From Stenogyne calaminthoides (Eukaryota > Streptophyta > Magnoliopsida > Lamiales > Lamiaceae): a DNA stretch of 64,000 nt. The notes beneath the pieces were generated by a model. It was not told the origin of the DNA. It saw nothing but the letters and a program-made list of their open reading frames with translations, and made no database searches. A program made the translations under genes and the position numbers. Positions within the stretch are counted from its first letter, which is position 1; every line of letters begins with the position of its first letter. The stretch spans positions 31,667,698 to 31,731,697 of the forward strand of contig JBBCBC010000026.1 of assembly GCA_037126765.1 (NCBI GenBank). The letters are read 5' to 3'. Of this stretch, positions 11,546 to 25,473 are shown in pieces.

Positions 11546-12886
11546 TTGATCCTATGGAGGCAGAAGACGAGCACCGGGGGGACGATCGAAGATCCTCGAT
11601 GGAAGCAAAAAAAGAGGCGAGCAATGCCTGTTGAACAGTTGGAATCTGTCATGGTCGACCCGGTCAGACCAGAATTGGAGTTGTTCATTGGTTCTGAATT
11701 ACCAGAACCATTTCGAGCAGAAATGATCGCATATCTTCGAGCAAATTTGGATGTGTTTGCGTGGTCACATGAGGACATGGTTGGCATTGATCCTAAACAT
11801 GCATGTCATTCTCTCAATCTTGACCCAACACAGATCCCAATAATCCATAAGCGAAGGAAATTTAGTCCGGAGAAGTATGCAGCTCTGGATATTGAAATTA
11901 AAAAAGTTTCTTGACAATAAGTTGATTCGAGAAGTTAAGTACCCAAGATGGCTCGCTAATCCAGTGCTCGTCCAAAAATCAAACGGAACTTGGAGGTTAT
12001 GCATAGATTTTACCGATTTAAACAAGGCATGCCCAAAAGACAATTTCCAGATGCCGCACATTGATTATTTGGTCGATAGCACAGCAAGACATGAGCTCAT
12101 GACATTCATGGATGCATTTGCTGGGTATCACCAAATTCCCATGCATCCTGATGATCAAAAGAATACAGCTTTCTGTAATGAAAAGAATATGTATTGTTGG
12201 AAGCGCATGCCATTCGAATTAAAGAATGCCGGAGCCACATATCAAAGATTGGTGACCAAAATGTTCGACGAACACATAGGACAGACGATCGAGGTTTACA
12301 TTGATGACATTGTGGTCAAAAGCGAGCATAAAGAAGACCACATTATTCACCTAACACAAACGTTTAATATTCTCCGGGCGTATAACATGAAGTTAAACCC
12401 GAAGAAATGCAGCTTCGGGGTTCATTCAGGAAAATTTCTCGGACATATGGTCAGTCAAAGAGGGATTGAGGCGAACCCATCGAAGATTCAGGCTATGCTC
12501 GAAATGCAAGCACCCAGAAGTGTGAAAGAGGTTCAAAAGCTAACTGGACGTTTGGCTTCCGTAAACCGGTTTATATCAGGAACCGGGGATAAGTGTAAAC
12601 CTTTCTTTGACGCACTAAAGAAAGGGAGATTTCAGTGGACAGAACATTGCCAAAATGCATTTGAATCACTAAAACAATATCTTGCGGATACCCAAATGTT
12701 ATCTAAACCTGTTCCAGACGAGCAACTTTATTTATACTTGGCCAATTCAGAACATGCAATCAGCACTATGCTAGTTCGAGCAGAGGGTGCTACACATTTG
12801 CCTGTTTATTATGTAAGTCAAGTACTCAAGGAGGCCGAGCTCCGGTACCCTCCACTGGAATAACTCGCGTATGCTCTCGTGATGAT
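11546..12886 (+). pseudogene. Reverse transcriptase domain, split by frameshift and by the copia insertion
   Basis: The 11546-11914 frame carries the pre-RT segment. A six-A run at 11900-11905 shifts it out of frame, and the RT continues at about 11877-12863. Visible RT motifs are YPRWLANPVLV, WRLCIDFTDLNKACPKD, HELMTFMDAFAGYHQI, MPFELKNAGATYQRL and the catalytic YIDD in VYIDDIVVKS (near 12296-12325), followed by thumb and connection sequence (FLGHMVSQRGIEANP). The domain ends at …LRYPPLE with a TAA in place of the next codon. The gene is then interrupted at 12887 by the copia element. Confidence 0.93.
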
Positions 12887-14689
12887 GTTGGAGAATTAAT
12901 TGCACGGATCTATTCGGGATGAATATTTAAATACAAATTTAATTCTAACAATTATTACTAGCATGAATTAATCCTATATTAATTCAAATAATAATACAAC
13001 AACAAATCATGCATATAAACAGTTCACATAAATCCTACGCATGCGAAATTTCTACGGGTTTACGTGAACTAACCTCTTGGAGTGACAATGGTCTCGTCGA
13101 TTAAAACACACCAAAAAACATTCCCAAGTATTCCTTAGTCCTTGCTCGTCAATCCGGTGGAAGGAAGCTCTCGAACAATTAACAAAAAGGGAAAATAAAA
13201 ATTTGTTGCACCACCTTTGTGGATTTACTAATTTTTCCAGCACATGGAATTGTACTTGGGGATGAAAGAATCATCCCCTATTTATAGAGGGGGGGTTGGT
13301 CGAAATTTTGGGATAAAAATAATATGGGAAAATCTTTTTCTTGATCTCCAAGAAATCTTGAATATATCTCATATATTCTTTTATCCATAATTAAAATATT
13401 CCACAAAAATCCCAACTCCTCTTGTTATGGGATATTTCGAAATTTTAAGAGAAAAGTATCCAAGATTTGGATCTTCTTGAATTTATGAGATATACTTGTA
13501 TTGCAAGAATACATATCTTCCATAATATCTTTTCAAGAAAATCAAGAAAATCTTTCTTTCCCTTAATTATTCAAAATTTTCATATAAATAACCAAGTGGG
13601 AGATTTCTTGAATTTAATGAGATAATCTTGTATTTCAAGAATACATATCTTCATTTCATAACAAAATTCAAAGAAAATCTTTCTCTCCTTTTATTCATAT
13701 TTTTCGAAAAAATGAGGAAAAATAGCAACAAAAATTTATTTTATTTTTAAACATCTTTTTTTCAGGTTATTGGACTTTATGTTGGCTACTTGAGGGCCTT
13801 TAGGAGAATTAAGATTGACCTTCCAATGGATCTTGAATTATCAATATTGAGCCACAATATTATTCAAGCCCATAAATATTAATTAATCCCCTACATAATT
13901 AATATTAGACTATTCATCTTAACCCATATTACAGTTAATATGGCTCCCTTGTTATTATTTCCGTGTGTTTAAGATTATCTAGCCCATTAATTAATTCAAG
14001 CCAATAAATAGCTTTCCATTAATTAATATATTTTATCCTTGGTAAAGGAACAATTCAACATTATTATCCATAAGGAAACTAGTTCCACTTGCAAGATTTG
14101 GTATGATAAAACTTATGAACCTCCCAGGGGGCAAAAAACTTGCACACGATTCTCCGTATTAAATCTTAAGAATCGATATGACCAATAATATTGCCCAAGA
14201 TATAAAGTATTGAATCTCGTTGATTCTCTACCCGTAATAAGTCAAAACAATAATTATTAACCACACGCGATCCTATTTAAGGGACGAAGATTAAGAAATA
14301 ACGAACCATTGAGGTCTAATTCTTCCTAGTTGGGTTCGAAGAATTTGTCCTCCCAGAGGTCCTATTCAAATGCACTAAATATGCACTAGTGTAATCTCTT
14401 GGTCAAGACAAAGCCAATCTAAGCCTTACACTTCAACCTTTCACGATGGATTGTTCATTTCCATCTAGGTCGTGAATGGTGTACTTTTGGTTACAAGGGC
14501 AATTAATTTAATCTTCGTGATCCGGTATCACTAAATTAACTACAATGTAACACGTGACTATTTATTGAGCAGTTATGCAAGAAACATATGTAACATTCGA
14601 TGATATTTAAAGTAACAATAAATAAGACCAAAATTGGTTTTGATTATACAAAGTAAAAGCATATATACTTTCGAAAGATAATCCCAACA
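12887..14689 (-). repeat. 3' LTR of the nested copia element
   Basis: 1,803 bp beginning TGTTGGAGAATTAATTG and ending ATCCCAACA on the plus strand. It aligns along its length with 19963-21806, with many small indels, mostly in the right half. Confidence 0.9.
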
Positions 14690-14929
14690 ATCTCCCACTT
14701 ATACTCAAAGTCCGCTTTTAAGTATACTACAACATGTCTCGTGTAGTTCCCTGTCACGTGACATATAATGTCACCTACACGAACCTAATAATGTCTCCCC
14801 ACTTATACTCAAAGCGGTTTAAAACGGTCTTGACACCCATTCCTTCCACATGTCTCTCGAATGTATTACGAGGCGGACCATTTGTGAATGGATCCGCCAG
14901 GTTGTTTTCTTCGAACGATCTTTGACCCT

Positions 14930-17900
14930 TTATATCTCTCTCTTAACGATTTCTCGTATAAGATGGTATTCGCTTTCAATGTGTTTGTTGGCCTTGTGGG
15001 CTCTTGGTTTCCTTTGAATTTGCAATCGCTCAAAGATTGTCACAATAAACAGTGATTGTCTTTGGTGAACTACATCCAAGTCCACTAGGAAGTTCTTGAG
15101 CCAAACCACTTTCATGGTAGAATCTGCGATGCATTTTTTGCTTAACGCTTCTCCATGTCATGGCTCCTCCCCATGCAAAAAAGGAGGTAGATTTTATGGA
15201 ATCTAAGTCCGATTAGAAACCGAGTCCGGTGGAAATGGGGATTAGATTATCCGATCGATAAACCAATATTCTATCTCGAAGTTCTTTTAGGATACTTTAA
15301 TGTTTTTAATCGCCATCCAATGTTTTTTCCCGGGTTACTTTGATATCTTGCCACCATGCCAACGATAAAGCAGATATTTGGTCTCGTGGCACAACATTGC
15401 ATACATAAAAAAATAAAGCATAAGGAATGCCTTTCATGTCATCTATCTCCTTTTTGTGTCTTAGGGCACATTTCTCGATAGATGGATTCCATGCCCGAAA
15501 GGTACGAAGCCTTTCTTGGAATCCTTGATCTTTGAATCGTTTCAAGACAAATGTCTATGTATGAAGCTTGCGATAAGCCTATCATCATTTTCTTACGATC
15601 TCGAGTGATCTTGATCCCAAGGATGTGTGCCCTAAGTCCTTCATATATTTTTGAAAGCCATGCCCTTACGCGCCCGATAACACCTTTACATCGTTTCCGA
15701 TGAATGTCGTCTCACGATAGTACTAAGAATACCAATGCGATTCCGACACACTTTTTGTACACATAACTTTTGAACTCGCTTTTGATCAAACCCGTAAGAC
15801 TTTATAACATGATCAAAACATTGGTTCCAAGCTCGATGGATGCTTGTTTGAGTCCGTAAATGGACTTCATGAGCTTACAAACTAGGTGTTCTTCGCCCTT
15901 TTCAATGAAGCCTTGGGGTTGTTGCATATAGATTTCTTCATCAAGAAGAAGTTAAGGAAATTTGTCTTGACATCCATTTGCCAGATTTCAAAATCGAGAT
16001 CTAAAAAGAATCGATAAGAGAATTCGGATGGACTTGAGCATTCTTCTGGTGAAAAGGTTTCCTCATAGTCGATCCCTTCTTTCTGAGTATAACCTTTTGC
16101 CACAAGCCTTGCCTTGAAGGTTTCCACCTTCTCGTCCGGTCCTCTTTTTCTCTTGTATACCCACTTGCAACCAATGGGTTTGACCATTAAGTGGTTCGAC
16201 TAGCTCTCACACTCTGTTATGATCCATAGAACCCATTCCGGCTTTCATTGCTTTTTGCCAAGAAACCGCGATCCTTGTCTTGGATTGCCTCATCATATGT
16301 CCATGGGTCCGATTCGGTCTTGTCGGGGAATCAAGTCCGAGGACTCTCCTATCCCCATGAATCGGTTGTCTCACAACCCTCCCACTATGACGAGGTTAGG
16401 TTGTGAAAGTGTGTTGTTTGGTATGTCATCTTCAAGTTGGCAATGAGGTTAGCCCCCTTAATTTCATTTAAGGTAATTTCACTACGGGTCTTCTTTTCGT
16501 TCATATAGTTTTTTCCAAAAATCTAAAGTGGGTGCTTATTACCACCTTTTGATCTTCGGGACCATAGAACATACATCCTTTGTTCCTGGGGTATCTTATA
16601 AACAACCTTAATTTCGATCGAGGATCCAATTTTTGGGCTTCCTTGTCCAACACATTAGGACACCCCAAATTCTCATGTGTCTCAAACGGCTTCCATGGGT
16701 CCACAATTCTTTGGGAGTTTTGAGAACCGATTTGGATGGCACCAAGTTCGAGAATGTAAGCCGATGTTTCAAGGCATGACCCGTAAGCGAATTGGGAAGA
16801 TCCGCGATAACTCATCATTGATCTAACAATTTCTAAAAGAGTTCTCGTTTTTCTTTGCTCTGCAACCCCGATTTTGTTGAGGGGTTAGGGTGCGATTATT
16901 TGGGATACAATCCCTTCATCCGACAAGTAGTTCAAAAACTCATCACGAGGTATTCGCCCTCCATGATCGATCGTAGAGACTTGATCGTTTTCCCTATGAT
17001 TCTTACTTGAGCCTTAAATTCTTTGAATTTCTCAAAGGTCTCGATTTATGCTTCATAAGGAAAAATATATAAGCATACCTGAGTAGTCATCAATAAAAGT
17101 GACCTAAATACTCATAACCTCCTTTTGCTTTGGTTGACATTGGACCACATACGTCCATGTGAACGATTTCTAACTTCTTTTTGGCTCTATTCCTTGGCTC
17201 CCGAATGCCCCTTGGTCATTTTACCCTCCAAACATGATTCGCGAGTTGGAATTGGTTCAACTTGGAGAGACCAGGTGAACCGCCTTCTACCAACCTTTGG
17301 ATCCTCTTTGGATTAATATATCTCAATCTTACATGCCATAGAAGTTTTTAGTTCACGTCGATGAGCGTTTTCTTTTATCTAAAACAATTGATGTGTTATA
17401 GGATGCATTTCGTGAGTGGTGTGCGCGATTAATTGTATAGAGATTATTCGACAACGTTCCATGACAGATAAATTTATCATAAAGAGAAATGGTAATGGAT
17501 GAATATCCATCAAGGTAAAGTTTAGAAACCGAAATTACATTCTTCCTAAAATTGAACGTAAAGAACATCTCTTAAAATTAAAACTCGTCTTCAAAAAAGT
17601 ACTTCTCCCATCGCTTCAACTCGCCACTAGAAGATCGCCAAAGGATTGGAGGATCTCCTCTACTAAGTTGCCGGGTTCGTTGAACCTCGAAAGTGAAAAC
17701 AAACATGATATGGATCCCATATCCACCACCCATAAATGGGAGGCATACGCCGCTAAGCAAGTTTCAACAACTAGTGCGTGAGAATTACCTTTCTTTCCAT
17801 CCATTTTTTGGGATTGGAACAGTTGACCTCAATGTCAAATGGCTTGCTTTCCTCCACCTCCCCTTCACCTTTTCTTTGCCTTTGGCAACACTTCGAGTTC

Positions 17901-18577
17901 ACTTGCTTGTGGCTTTTGTCATTTTTCTTGTTTTACCACCCCTTGGCCAGAAGAAGAAAAGGCCCATTCACAAGGCAAGGCAAAATATCACCTCTGAGAG
18001 ACCAAAGCTTGCAATAGACTGCATCGAGAACTTCGATTATTCATCCGGTAGTTCAACCTAAACTATTCAAAACTTTTCAAACAGAGAGTGGAGCCACCTA
18101 AATCGATTTGGGTCTCGATGTCGTATTCGCCAAGTACCTTAAGTTTGTTAAGGTGAGCCATCATCCGGAGAACGTGCTCCTTTGGGCATTCCCTCCACCA
18201 TTTTCATAGAGAGCAAGTCCCTCATGGTGATCTCGACGAGCCACCTGGTTCGATATTGAAATATCGCTTTTAAGACTAGTCATGATGTCCGCAGCGGTCT
18301 CAACGTTCGTGTTGGTGTTGCAACACATCCGACATTGAAGCCAAGATGGTACACTTTGCCATTTAATTTGAACGCGCTCCCAACAAGATACTTTTTTCTT
18401 AACCGATTTAGTTGACTCATCATTTGTCTTTTTTTGGTTTAGGTGTAGTAGTGAGAACCCGATTATGGCTTTGTGCAAATGAGGACAATAGTAAGTTTCG
18501 ACTCCAATCACGAAGTTTTCACCAAGAAGCAAATTGTCTTTAAGTATATTGAGCAGTGGATTAAAAGGTTGCGACAT
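14930..18577 (-). pseudogene. Decayed copia gag-pol
   Basis: Read from high to low coordinates. 18577-18161 opens MSQPFNPLLNILKDN and resembles the N-terminus of copia Gag. 17568-17353 (NVISVSKLYLDGYS…) matches the pre-integrase region. 16818-16501 holds LDPRSKLRLFIRYPRNKGCM and FRFLEKTI, the end of the copia integrase region. 16187-15882 holds CKWVYKRKRGPDEKVETFKA, RLVAKGYTQKEGIDYEETFSP and WQMDVKTNFLN, the copia RT N-terminus. 15545-15306 holds KKEIDDMKGIPYA, and 15115-14930 holds HIESEYHLIREIV, the RNase H end. The catalytic YVDD was not located. Stops and shifts separate every block, so no polyprotein can be made. Confidence 0.88.
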
Positions 18578-19962
18578 GATGAACTGAAATAAATAATAAT
18601 ATGCATAAGCACAAATATATCACAAAATTCGATCACATGTTTCATATTAAAATCTCAAAAAAGCCAACATCTCAAAACAGTTTAAATAAGCCACGTGGGG
18701 TGGGTCATTATTTAAACACATTCAAGCATGTTACAAACAAGAACAGTTACAAACCTTTAGTAACTAGATTAATAGTTGGCTCCCACTTGACCAATATAAA
18801 ATTGACAGGGACTTCGGGGAAGTATTTGCATATCAATTTTTATACCTAAGTAATAACCATGATTAAATACATAATTATTATTTCGCTTTGAACGAGCCTC
18901 GTGGGGAGGGTCATCGTCGCCACTAGTAATAATCCACAATCATCCATTTGGAATTTATTCATGTGAAAGCTATCTTTTGACCGTCCCGTGGGGGGAATTT
19001 CTCCAAAAGAATCCACAAATAAATAAATCATGGAGGTCAAAATTAATTCAATTTTATTATCCATAAAATTGTCAATTAATTGTTTAAGCATACTTAGTAA
19101 TTTTCGAAAGTGAGATTTTTCAAAACATTTTCTCATGCATCGCAAATTTAAACACAATTTAAATAAGCATAAAATAATGCATAACATCAAAACAAAAAAA
19201 ATTAAACATATTGGGCACATATATCCAATTGTCATGGTTAATTTTTGTCATGTCTTGATCTTGAGAAAACGTCTTCATAGCCTTCATTGTTCGCCCTCTA
19301 AAAGCTCCCACTTGATGTCTTAAAAAACGCCTTTGTCAAGCCACGTCATCGACCGGCTCGCTGGTCGGAGTGCCCCCGCTTAGCACTCCGGCCGTGTCAA
19401 GGACAAGACGCCTCCCCTTCGATAGCCCTCGGCGGATCTGAGAAGCGGCGTCAAGATCTAAAACCCAAAAAATCTTGCATCCACGCCGTTCGCCGCGTCA
19501 AGATCGCTTACTTGCCAGATTTACTTGTGTGCTTTAAATTGGCTCGCCCATGTAAGCGTCAGTAGCAGGTGCCTTCTTTGGCATGTTTCAGACGACGACG
19601 CCGCCTACGCTTCATTAGGATCGTCTTTTTAATTCTTTCGTCTCGCGCGCCGTTTTAGATCGATTACATAATTTATTTACAAAATAAATAAACCTAGATC
19701 TAGACTAGTCTATTACATTGATCAAATCAAAAACAAATTTAATCTACATTGGATTTTCTCATTTAGGGCAAAACCGAATTCGAGCTAATCGAATAAAAAA
19801 ACCACAATTTATATGCATGCATAAATAAACACATTAAATTTCATGACAATTGGATACCTGCAAAAAAGATCTAGCAATTCTACTATCCAATTTCAAATTT
19901 AATAAAAACGAACTAAATTACAATTTAATATTCAGAGTTAAAACCGTGGGCTCGATACCATT

Positions 19963-21806
19963 TGTTGGGGAATTAATTGACGGATCTATTCGGGATGAAT
20001 ATTTAAATACAAATTTAATTCTAACAATTATTACTAGCATGAATTAATCCTATATTAATTCAAATAATAATACAACAACAAATCATGCATATAAACAGTT
20101 CACATAAATCCTACGCATACGGAATTTCTACGGGTTTACGTGAACTAACCTCTTGGAGTGGCAATGGTCTCGTCGATTAAAACACACCAAAAAACCTTCC
20201 CAAGTATTCCCTAGTCCTTGCTCGTCAATTCGGTGGAAGGAAGCTCGCGAACAATTAACAAAAAGGGAAAATAAAAATTTGTTGCACCACCTTTGTGGAT
20301 TTACTAATTTTTCCAGCACATGGAATTGTACTTGGGGATGAAAGAATCATCCCCTATTTATAGAGGGGGGGTTGGTCGAAATTTTGGGATAAAAATAATA
20401 TGGGAGAATCTTTTTCTTGATCTCCAAGAAATCTTGAATATATCTCATATATTCTTTTCTCCATAATTAAAATATTCCACAAAAATCCCAACTCCTCTTG
20501 TTATGGGATATTTCGAAATTTTAAGAGAAAAGAATCCAAGATTTGGATCTTCTTGAATTTATGAGATATACTTGTATTGCAAGAATACATATCTTCCATA
20601 ATATCTTTTCAAGAAAATCAAGAAAATCTTTATTTCCCTTAATTATTCAAAATTTTCAAAAATTTCATATAAATAACCAAGTGGGAGATTTCTTGAATTT
20701 AATGAGATAATCTTGTATATCAAGAATACATATCTTCATTCCATAACAAAATTTAAAGAAAATCTTTCTCTCCTTTTATTCATATTTTTCAAAAAAAAAA
20801 TGAGGAAAAAAAAAGCAACAAAAATTTATTTTATTTTTTAAACACCTTTTTTAGGTTATTGGACTTTTATGTTGGGCTACTTGAGGGCCTTTAGGAGAAT
20901 TAAGATTGGACCTTCCAATGGATCTTGAATTATCAATATTGAGCCACAATATTATTCAAGCCCATAAATATTAATTAATCCCACTACATAATTAATATCA
21001 AGACTATCCATCTTAACCCATATTATAATTAATATGGCTCCGGTTATTATTTCCGTGTTTAAGATTATCTAGCCCATTAATTAATTCAAGCCATTGAAAT
21101 AGCTTTCCATTAATTAATATCTTTTATCCTTGGTTAAGGAAGCGGTTCAATATTATTATCCATACCGTAAACTAGTTCCACTTGCAAGATTTGGTATGAT
21201 AAAACTTATGAACCTCCCAAGGGGGCAAATCGAACAATCAATTTTTGCACTACCGATTCTCGTATTAAATCTTATGTCGATATGACCAATAATATTGCCC
21301 AAGATATAAGTATTGAATCTCGTTGATTCTCTACCCGTAATAAGTCAAAGCAATAATTACTAACCACACGCGATCCTATTTAAGGGGATTTAAGATTAAG
21401 AAATAACTAACCACGAGGTCTAATTCTTCCTAGTTGGGTTCTCAAGAATTTGTCCTCTTAAATAGGTCCTATTTGCACTAAACATGCACTAAGTGTAATC
21501 TCTTGGTCAAGACAAGCCAATCTGAGCCTTACACTTCAACCTTTCACGATGGATTGTTCATTTCCATCTAGGTCGTGAATGGTGTACTTTTTGGTTACAA
21601 GGGACATTAATTTAATCTTATGTGATTGCGGTATCACTAAATTAACTACAATGTAACACGTCTTTATTTATTGAATAGTTATGAAAGTAAATATATGTAA
21701 CATTCAATGATATTTAAAGCATCGATGATAAATAATTTATTTCAAAGAATAAGACCGAATTCGGTTTGATTATACAAAGTAAAAGCATACTTTCCAAAGA
21801 TAAAGA
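19963..21806 (-). repeat. 5' LTR of the nested copia element
   Basis: 1,844 bp beginning TGTTGGGGAATTAATTG on the plus strand. The terminal bases expected from the other LTR (…ATCCCAACA) are replaced by AAAGA just before the GATGA duplication. The GC-rich stretch 19330-19660, outside the LTR, is the untranslated leader between primer site and gag; no gene was seen there. Confidence 0.88.
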
Positions 21807-21811
21807 GATGA

Positions 21812-22408
21812 GTGTCCAAAACCGCGTCCGACTTTTTTCGATCAAAGGTGTTAACCACTTTCCCATTTGCGTCAATACTCCATCGACCGAATCTGCGGGC
21901 GCAGTTGCTCAAATGGGCGGTGGAGTTAGGCCAGTTTGGCATTACGTTCGCCCCGCGAACAACAATGAAGGGCCAGGCTATGGCTGATTTCATGGTTGAA
22001 TTGACATATCCGCAGTTGCCGGAGAAAGACATTGATCAACCATGGCACATGTATGTGGACGGTTCGTCAACAAGTTCGAGAGCTGGAGCGGGCGTGGTTC
22101 TTACCAGCCCAACCCGACAAACCTTTACGACAACCATCAGTTTTGATTTCCCGACCACAAATAATGAAGCCGAATACGAAGCATTGATCGCTGGATTACA
22201 TATGGCTATGGCAATGGGAATTCAAAAGCTGATGATTTATAGCGATTCTCAGATAATTGTGTACCAGGTATTAGGCGAGTTTGAAGCTCGGGGCGAACAG
22301 ATGGTTCAATATCAGCAACTAGCAAAGAAACTGCTTGAGCAGTTTGAACAAGTCTACATTGAACAATTACCACGATTGGATAATTCATTTGCTGATGCCT
22401 TGGCATGA
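21812..22408 (+). pseudogene. RNase H domain of the Tat-like element
   Basis: Resumes the gypsy pol after the nested copia element. The LLKWAVELGQFGITFAPR connection text leads into an RNase H domain: MYVDGSSTSSRAGAGVVL (first Asp), NNEAEYEALIAGLHMA (Glu), IYSDSQIIVYQV (Asp) and DNSFADALA (last Asp). All four metal-binding acids are present. The spacing and text fit the second, archaeal-like RNase H described in Tat-lineage elements. A TGA at 22406-22408 ends the frame where related elements read on, and the same frame continues into the integrase. Confidence 0.88.
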
Positions 22409-23713
22409 TTGGCAACAGCAGAAGGAGTGACGAACACAACAGATATTGTGGTCGTCACGACTTGTTCGCCATCAGTTTCCAGAGTTGTGGTCGCCCATAT
22501 AACAGTTGAACAAGAAACATGGATGACCCCGATTTTAAATTACCTACAAAATGGTTGTCTTCCTAAAAATAAAGCACAAGCTACTCACCTCAGATTACAA
22601 GCTGCTCGGTACATTATCCTAGACGGGCATTTGTATAAAAGACGTTTTTCTTTGCCATTATTGAAATGTCTTACTCCCGAAGAAGGTCATGTGATTCTAG
22701 AGCAGATTCATGATGGGGTATGTGGAAACTATACAGGTGGACTTGTTCTAGCACATAAAGCAATCAGACAAGGGTACTACTGGCCTACATTTAAGAAAGA
22801 TTCATTCACTTATGCTCGCGCATGCTATAAGTGTCAGGTATACGCTCCACTTATCCATAGCCCACCCGAAGAATTAGTATCCGTTTATAGCCCGTGGCCG
22901 TTTGCCAAATGGGGGATCGACTTGATTGGCTCGTTTCCTATTGGCACGTCGGGGGTAAAATATGTTGTGGTTGTTGTTGATTATTACACTAAATGGGCGG
23001 AAGCCGAAGCCATTGTAAAGGTCACCGAACAAAGAATGTGGAATTTTGTTTGGAAGAATATCATTTGTAGATTTGGGCTTCCTCGATCGTTGGTAACGGA
23101 TAATGGCAAACAGTTTGATGGGAGTTAATTTCTACAGAATTGTGCTTGTTGGGGGATAAAAAATCATTATTCTACTCCGTATTATCCCCAGTCAAACGGA
23201 CAAGTTGAAGTTGTCAATAAAATTATCAAGCATACCCTCAAGGCTAAACTTGGTAATTATAAGGAGGGAGGATGGGCTGAAGAGTTACCAGAAATATTAT
23301 GGGCATACCGTACTACTTTCAGAACATCAACTGCGGAAACCCCTTTTGCTCTAGCATTTGGTACGGAAGCTGTTATACCCGCGGAGATAAAAATTCCGAG
23401 CCATCGGACAATGAGTTTCGGTGAACACACTAACGACCAGGCGCTTGCCCTAAGTGCAGATCTATTGGAGAAAAGACGGTTGGAGGCCGATTTCAGGAAT
23501 GCTATGTATAAGCAAAGGTCTGAGAAATTTTACAATTCCAAAGTCCAAACTCGCAGGTTCAACGTTGGAGAGCTAGTTTTAAGACGAGCAACGGGGGTGC
23601 CAGGAGGTGTGCTCGGTCGAGTATGGGAGGGTCCATTCAGAGTGACAGAACGCTTGTCAAATGGGGCGTATGATTTAGAAGACTTGAATGGAGCTCCGCT
23701 TTCCTATTCATAG
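22409..23713 (+). pseudogene. Integrase of the Tat-like element, two stop codons
   Basis: In frame with the RNase H. The zinc-binding region reads HDGVCGNYTGG…RQGYYWP…CYKCQ; related elements have His where this copy has Tyr (NYTG), so one HHCC ligand seems lost. The core shows WGIDLIGSFP (first Asp) and LVTDNGKQFDG (second Asp). A TAA at 23126-23128 interrupts it, and the same frame carries SNGQVEVVNKIIKHTLKAKL (catalytic Glu) and the C-terminal GELVLRRA…GRVWEGPFRV. The frame ends at a TAG in SYS*NASNLKKYY, where relatives have Trp. Confidence 0.9.
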
Positions 23714-25473
23714 AATGCGTCAAATCTGAAAAAATATTATCAGTAGTGGCGAGCATGATCTACCAGAGTTCAGAGTACAGACTTGTGGTTAAAAAAAAAT
23801 CAGCCAGGAGTGAACATTCGTCTAGGACGAGAATGGCGACCACAAAGGGCGAGCACAAGGAGTCGAACACAGAACTTGGAATCTTATAAAAGGAGTTTGG
23901 TCAGCAGTATTAAGAGTAAAAGCTACGTGTCAAAATAGAATGAGAACCGGTGGCAATCGAATGAGGTACGTGTCGATTCTTTAGTTAGAGTTGGCAAAGA
24001 CAGGGACAGATGTCGATATGAGGATTTAAAGTAAGAAGTCCAGCTCCAACTAGCGATATCATCACTTGTTTGGTGTAGTAGTATAAATAGGTATGTCGAT
24101 AACCAAAGAAGAGGAGGAAAAAATACAGAAAAAGGAAAAAAATTACTACAGAAACGCTATAGTAAAATTCATTTCCAAAAATGGGCTGTTTTGGTATGCC
24201 TCCAGACGCAATCTCCGACACCAAGATCAGTAATGATCTTGCTGACTCAATCAAGTGTCTCGAGGTCCCCTTGCATCCCAAAAATCTCCTCTTTGGAGGT
24301 TGGGTGCCCACGCTTTCTCATGAGGCAGCGTGCGGACGCTGATGCTCAGGCATCCGCGATTGGCCCGGACAAGTAATCAGATGCATAGTTAAGGGGGGAA
24401 GTTGGTGCGAGCAGATATCAGGAAGGAGAACGAGCATTGCTTATGATCGCACCAGGTTAAGGCGAGCAGGATTGCTCGCCATATGCTCATGAACAACAGT
24501 TGACCGCATAATCACAGCTTGCCCAAGAAGACGAACACTGCTGCTGCTGCTGGCCATGAGCACGATGATTAAAGGATAAAGGGTGAGATGAAAAGATGGA
24601 CTTTTCTCGAGCATTTCTACACAACGACCTCGGACGAGATGTTATGCTCACCCTAAGTTAAGAAAAGATTGAAACCAGACAAAACATTCGACAGATATCT
24701 GGAGCGCTATTTAAGTTGTAAATTGTAACCAAGTGTGATTGTATTAGTCACTTCCAAGTGTAAAAAGTTGTAAGAAACTAGCAATATTATATGGAGTGTT
24801 TTGTTTGTTAAGTTTTTTTTTAGTCAAGCCAACAACGGTCGCACCTAAGCCGGACGACCAGAATAAAGACGAACAAGCAGAGCTCTATGTTCACCTGACG
24901 AAACAATTCGTACTTACAAATACCCACAACAAAGCGAGTAATGGGCACGGGGTCGCAACTAAATAAGATGACCCGAGCAGAATAGTGATTGCAACAAACA
25001 TAAGATGATCACGAAAGAAAAATGGGGGGTTGCACATAAGTTAACCCATCTGGTTGCAGCAAAATAAGACAACCAATCCGATCGCAACTAAATAAGACGA
25101 TCGAAAAACCAAAGAAGTCAGGATGGAACATAGGCACATAACATGTTCGATTCATCAGAAAAAACAAAGGCACAGACTATAAAACAAAAACAAACATTGT
25201 TTCAAAGCAAACAAAACAAGTCAGTCAAAGACCGAGCAGAAAGATTGTTCAGGGCAAATGCAAAATGTATTACAAGAAAAATCAAGGGACGAATTCATCG
25301 TTTGGAGTTGACGGAAGAGACAGGTTGAGTATGCCTTGTCTAATCTGGTCATCCGGATCACCTACACCTTGGATATCTTGCTCACCAACAATTTGGGTCC
25401 TCGGCTCGCAATCAAGAGCTCGCTGCTCGCTGATAACCCGATCATCATGTCCGTCATAAACATTCCCGCCTCT
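23714..25473 (+). other. Non-coding spacer of the Tat-like element
   Basis: About 1.8 kb between integrase and the 3' end of the antisense gene. No protein domain was recognised. A short CTG run lies near 24539-24553. GCGAGCA and GAGCAC motifs recur, as in the LTRs. Long non-coding spacers here are common in this group. Confidence 0.6.

Larger units (their letters stand above)
12887..21806 (-). mobile_element. Ty1/copia retrotransposon nested inside the gypsy pol gene, inverted
   Basis: An 8.9-kb element in reverse orientation, bounded by the 5-bp duplication GATGA (12882-12886 and 21807-21811). The initiator-Met tRNA primer site (TGGTATCGAGC on the minus strand, 19951-19961) lies just inside the right LTR, and the polypurine tract AAGTGGGAGAT (minus strand, about 14690-14700) just inside the left LTR, so the right LTR is 5'. 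Minus-strand fragments run in copia order: gag, pre-integrase, integrase C-terminus, RT, RNase H. Frames change often. The outer tip of the right LTR has lost its terminal CAACA. Confidence 0.93.

Noticed and set aside
13052..13243. A 63-residue minus-strand frame found twice (also 20128-20319)
   Set aside because: It lies in both LTRs of the copia element, so it is leader sequence and not a conserved gene.
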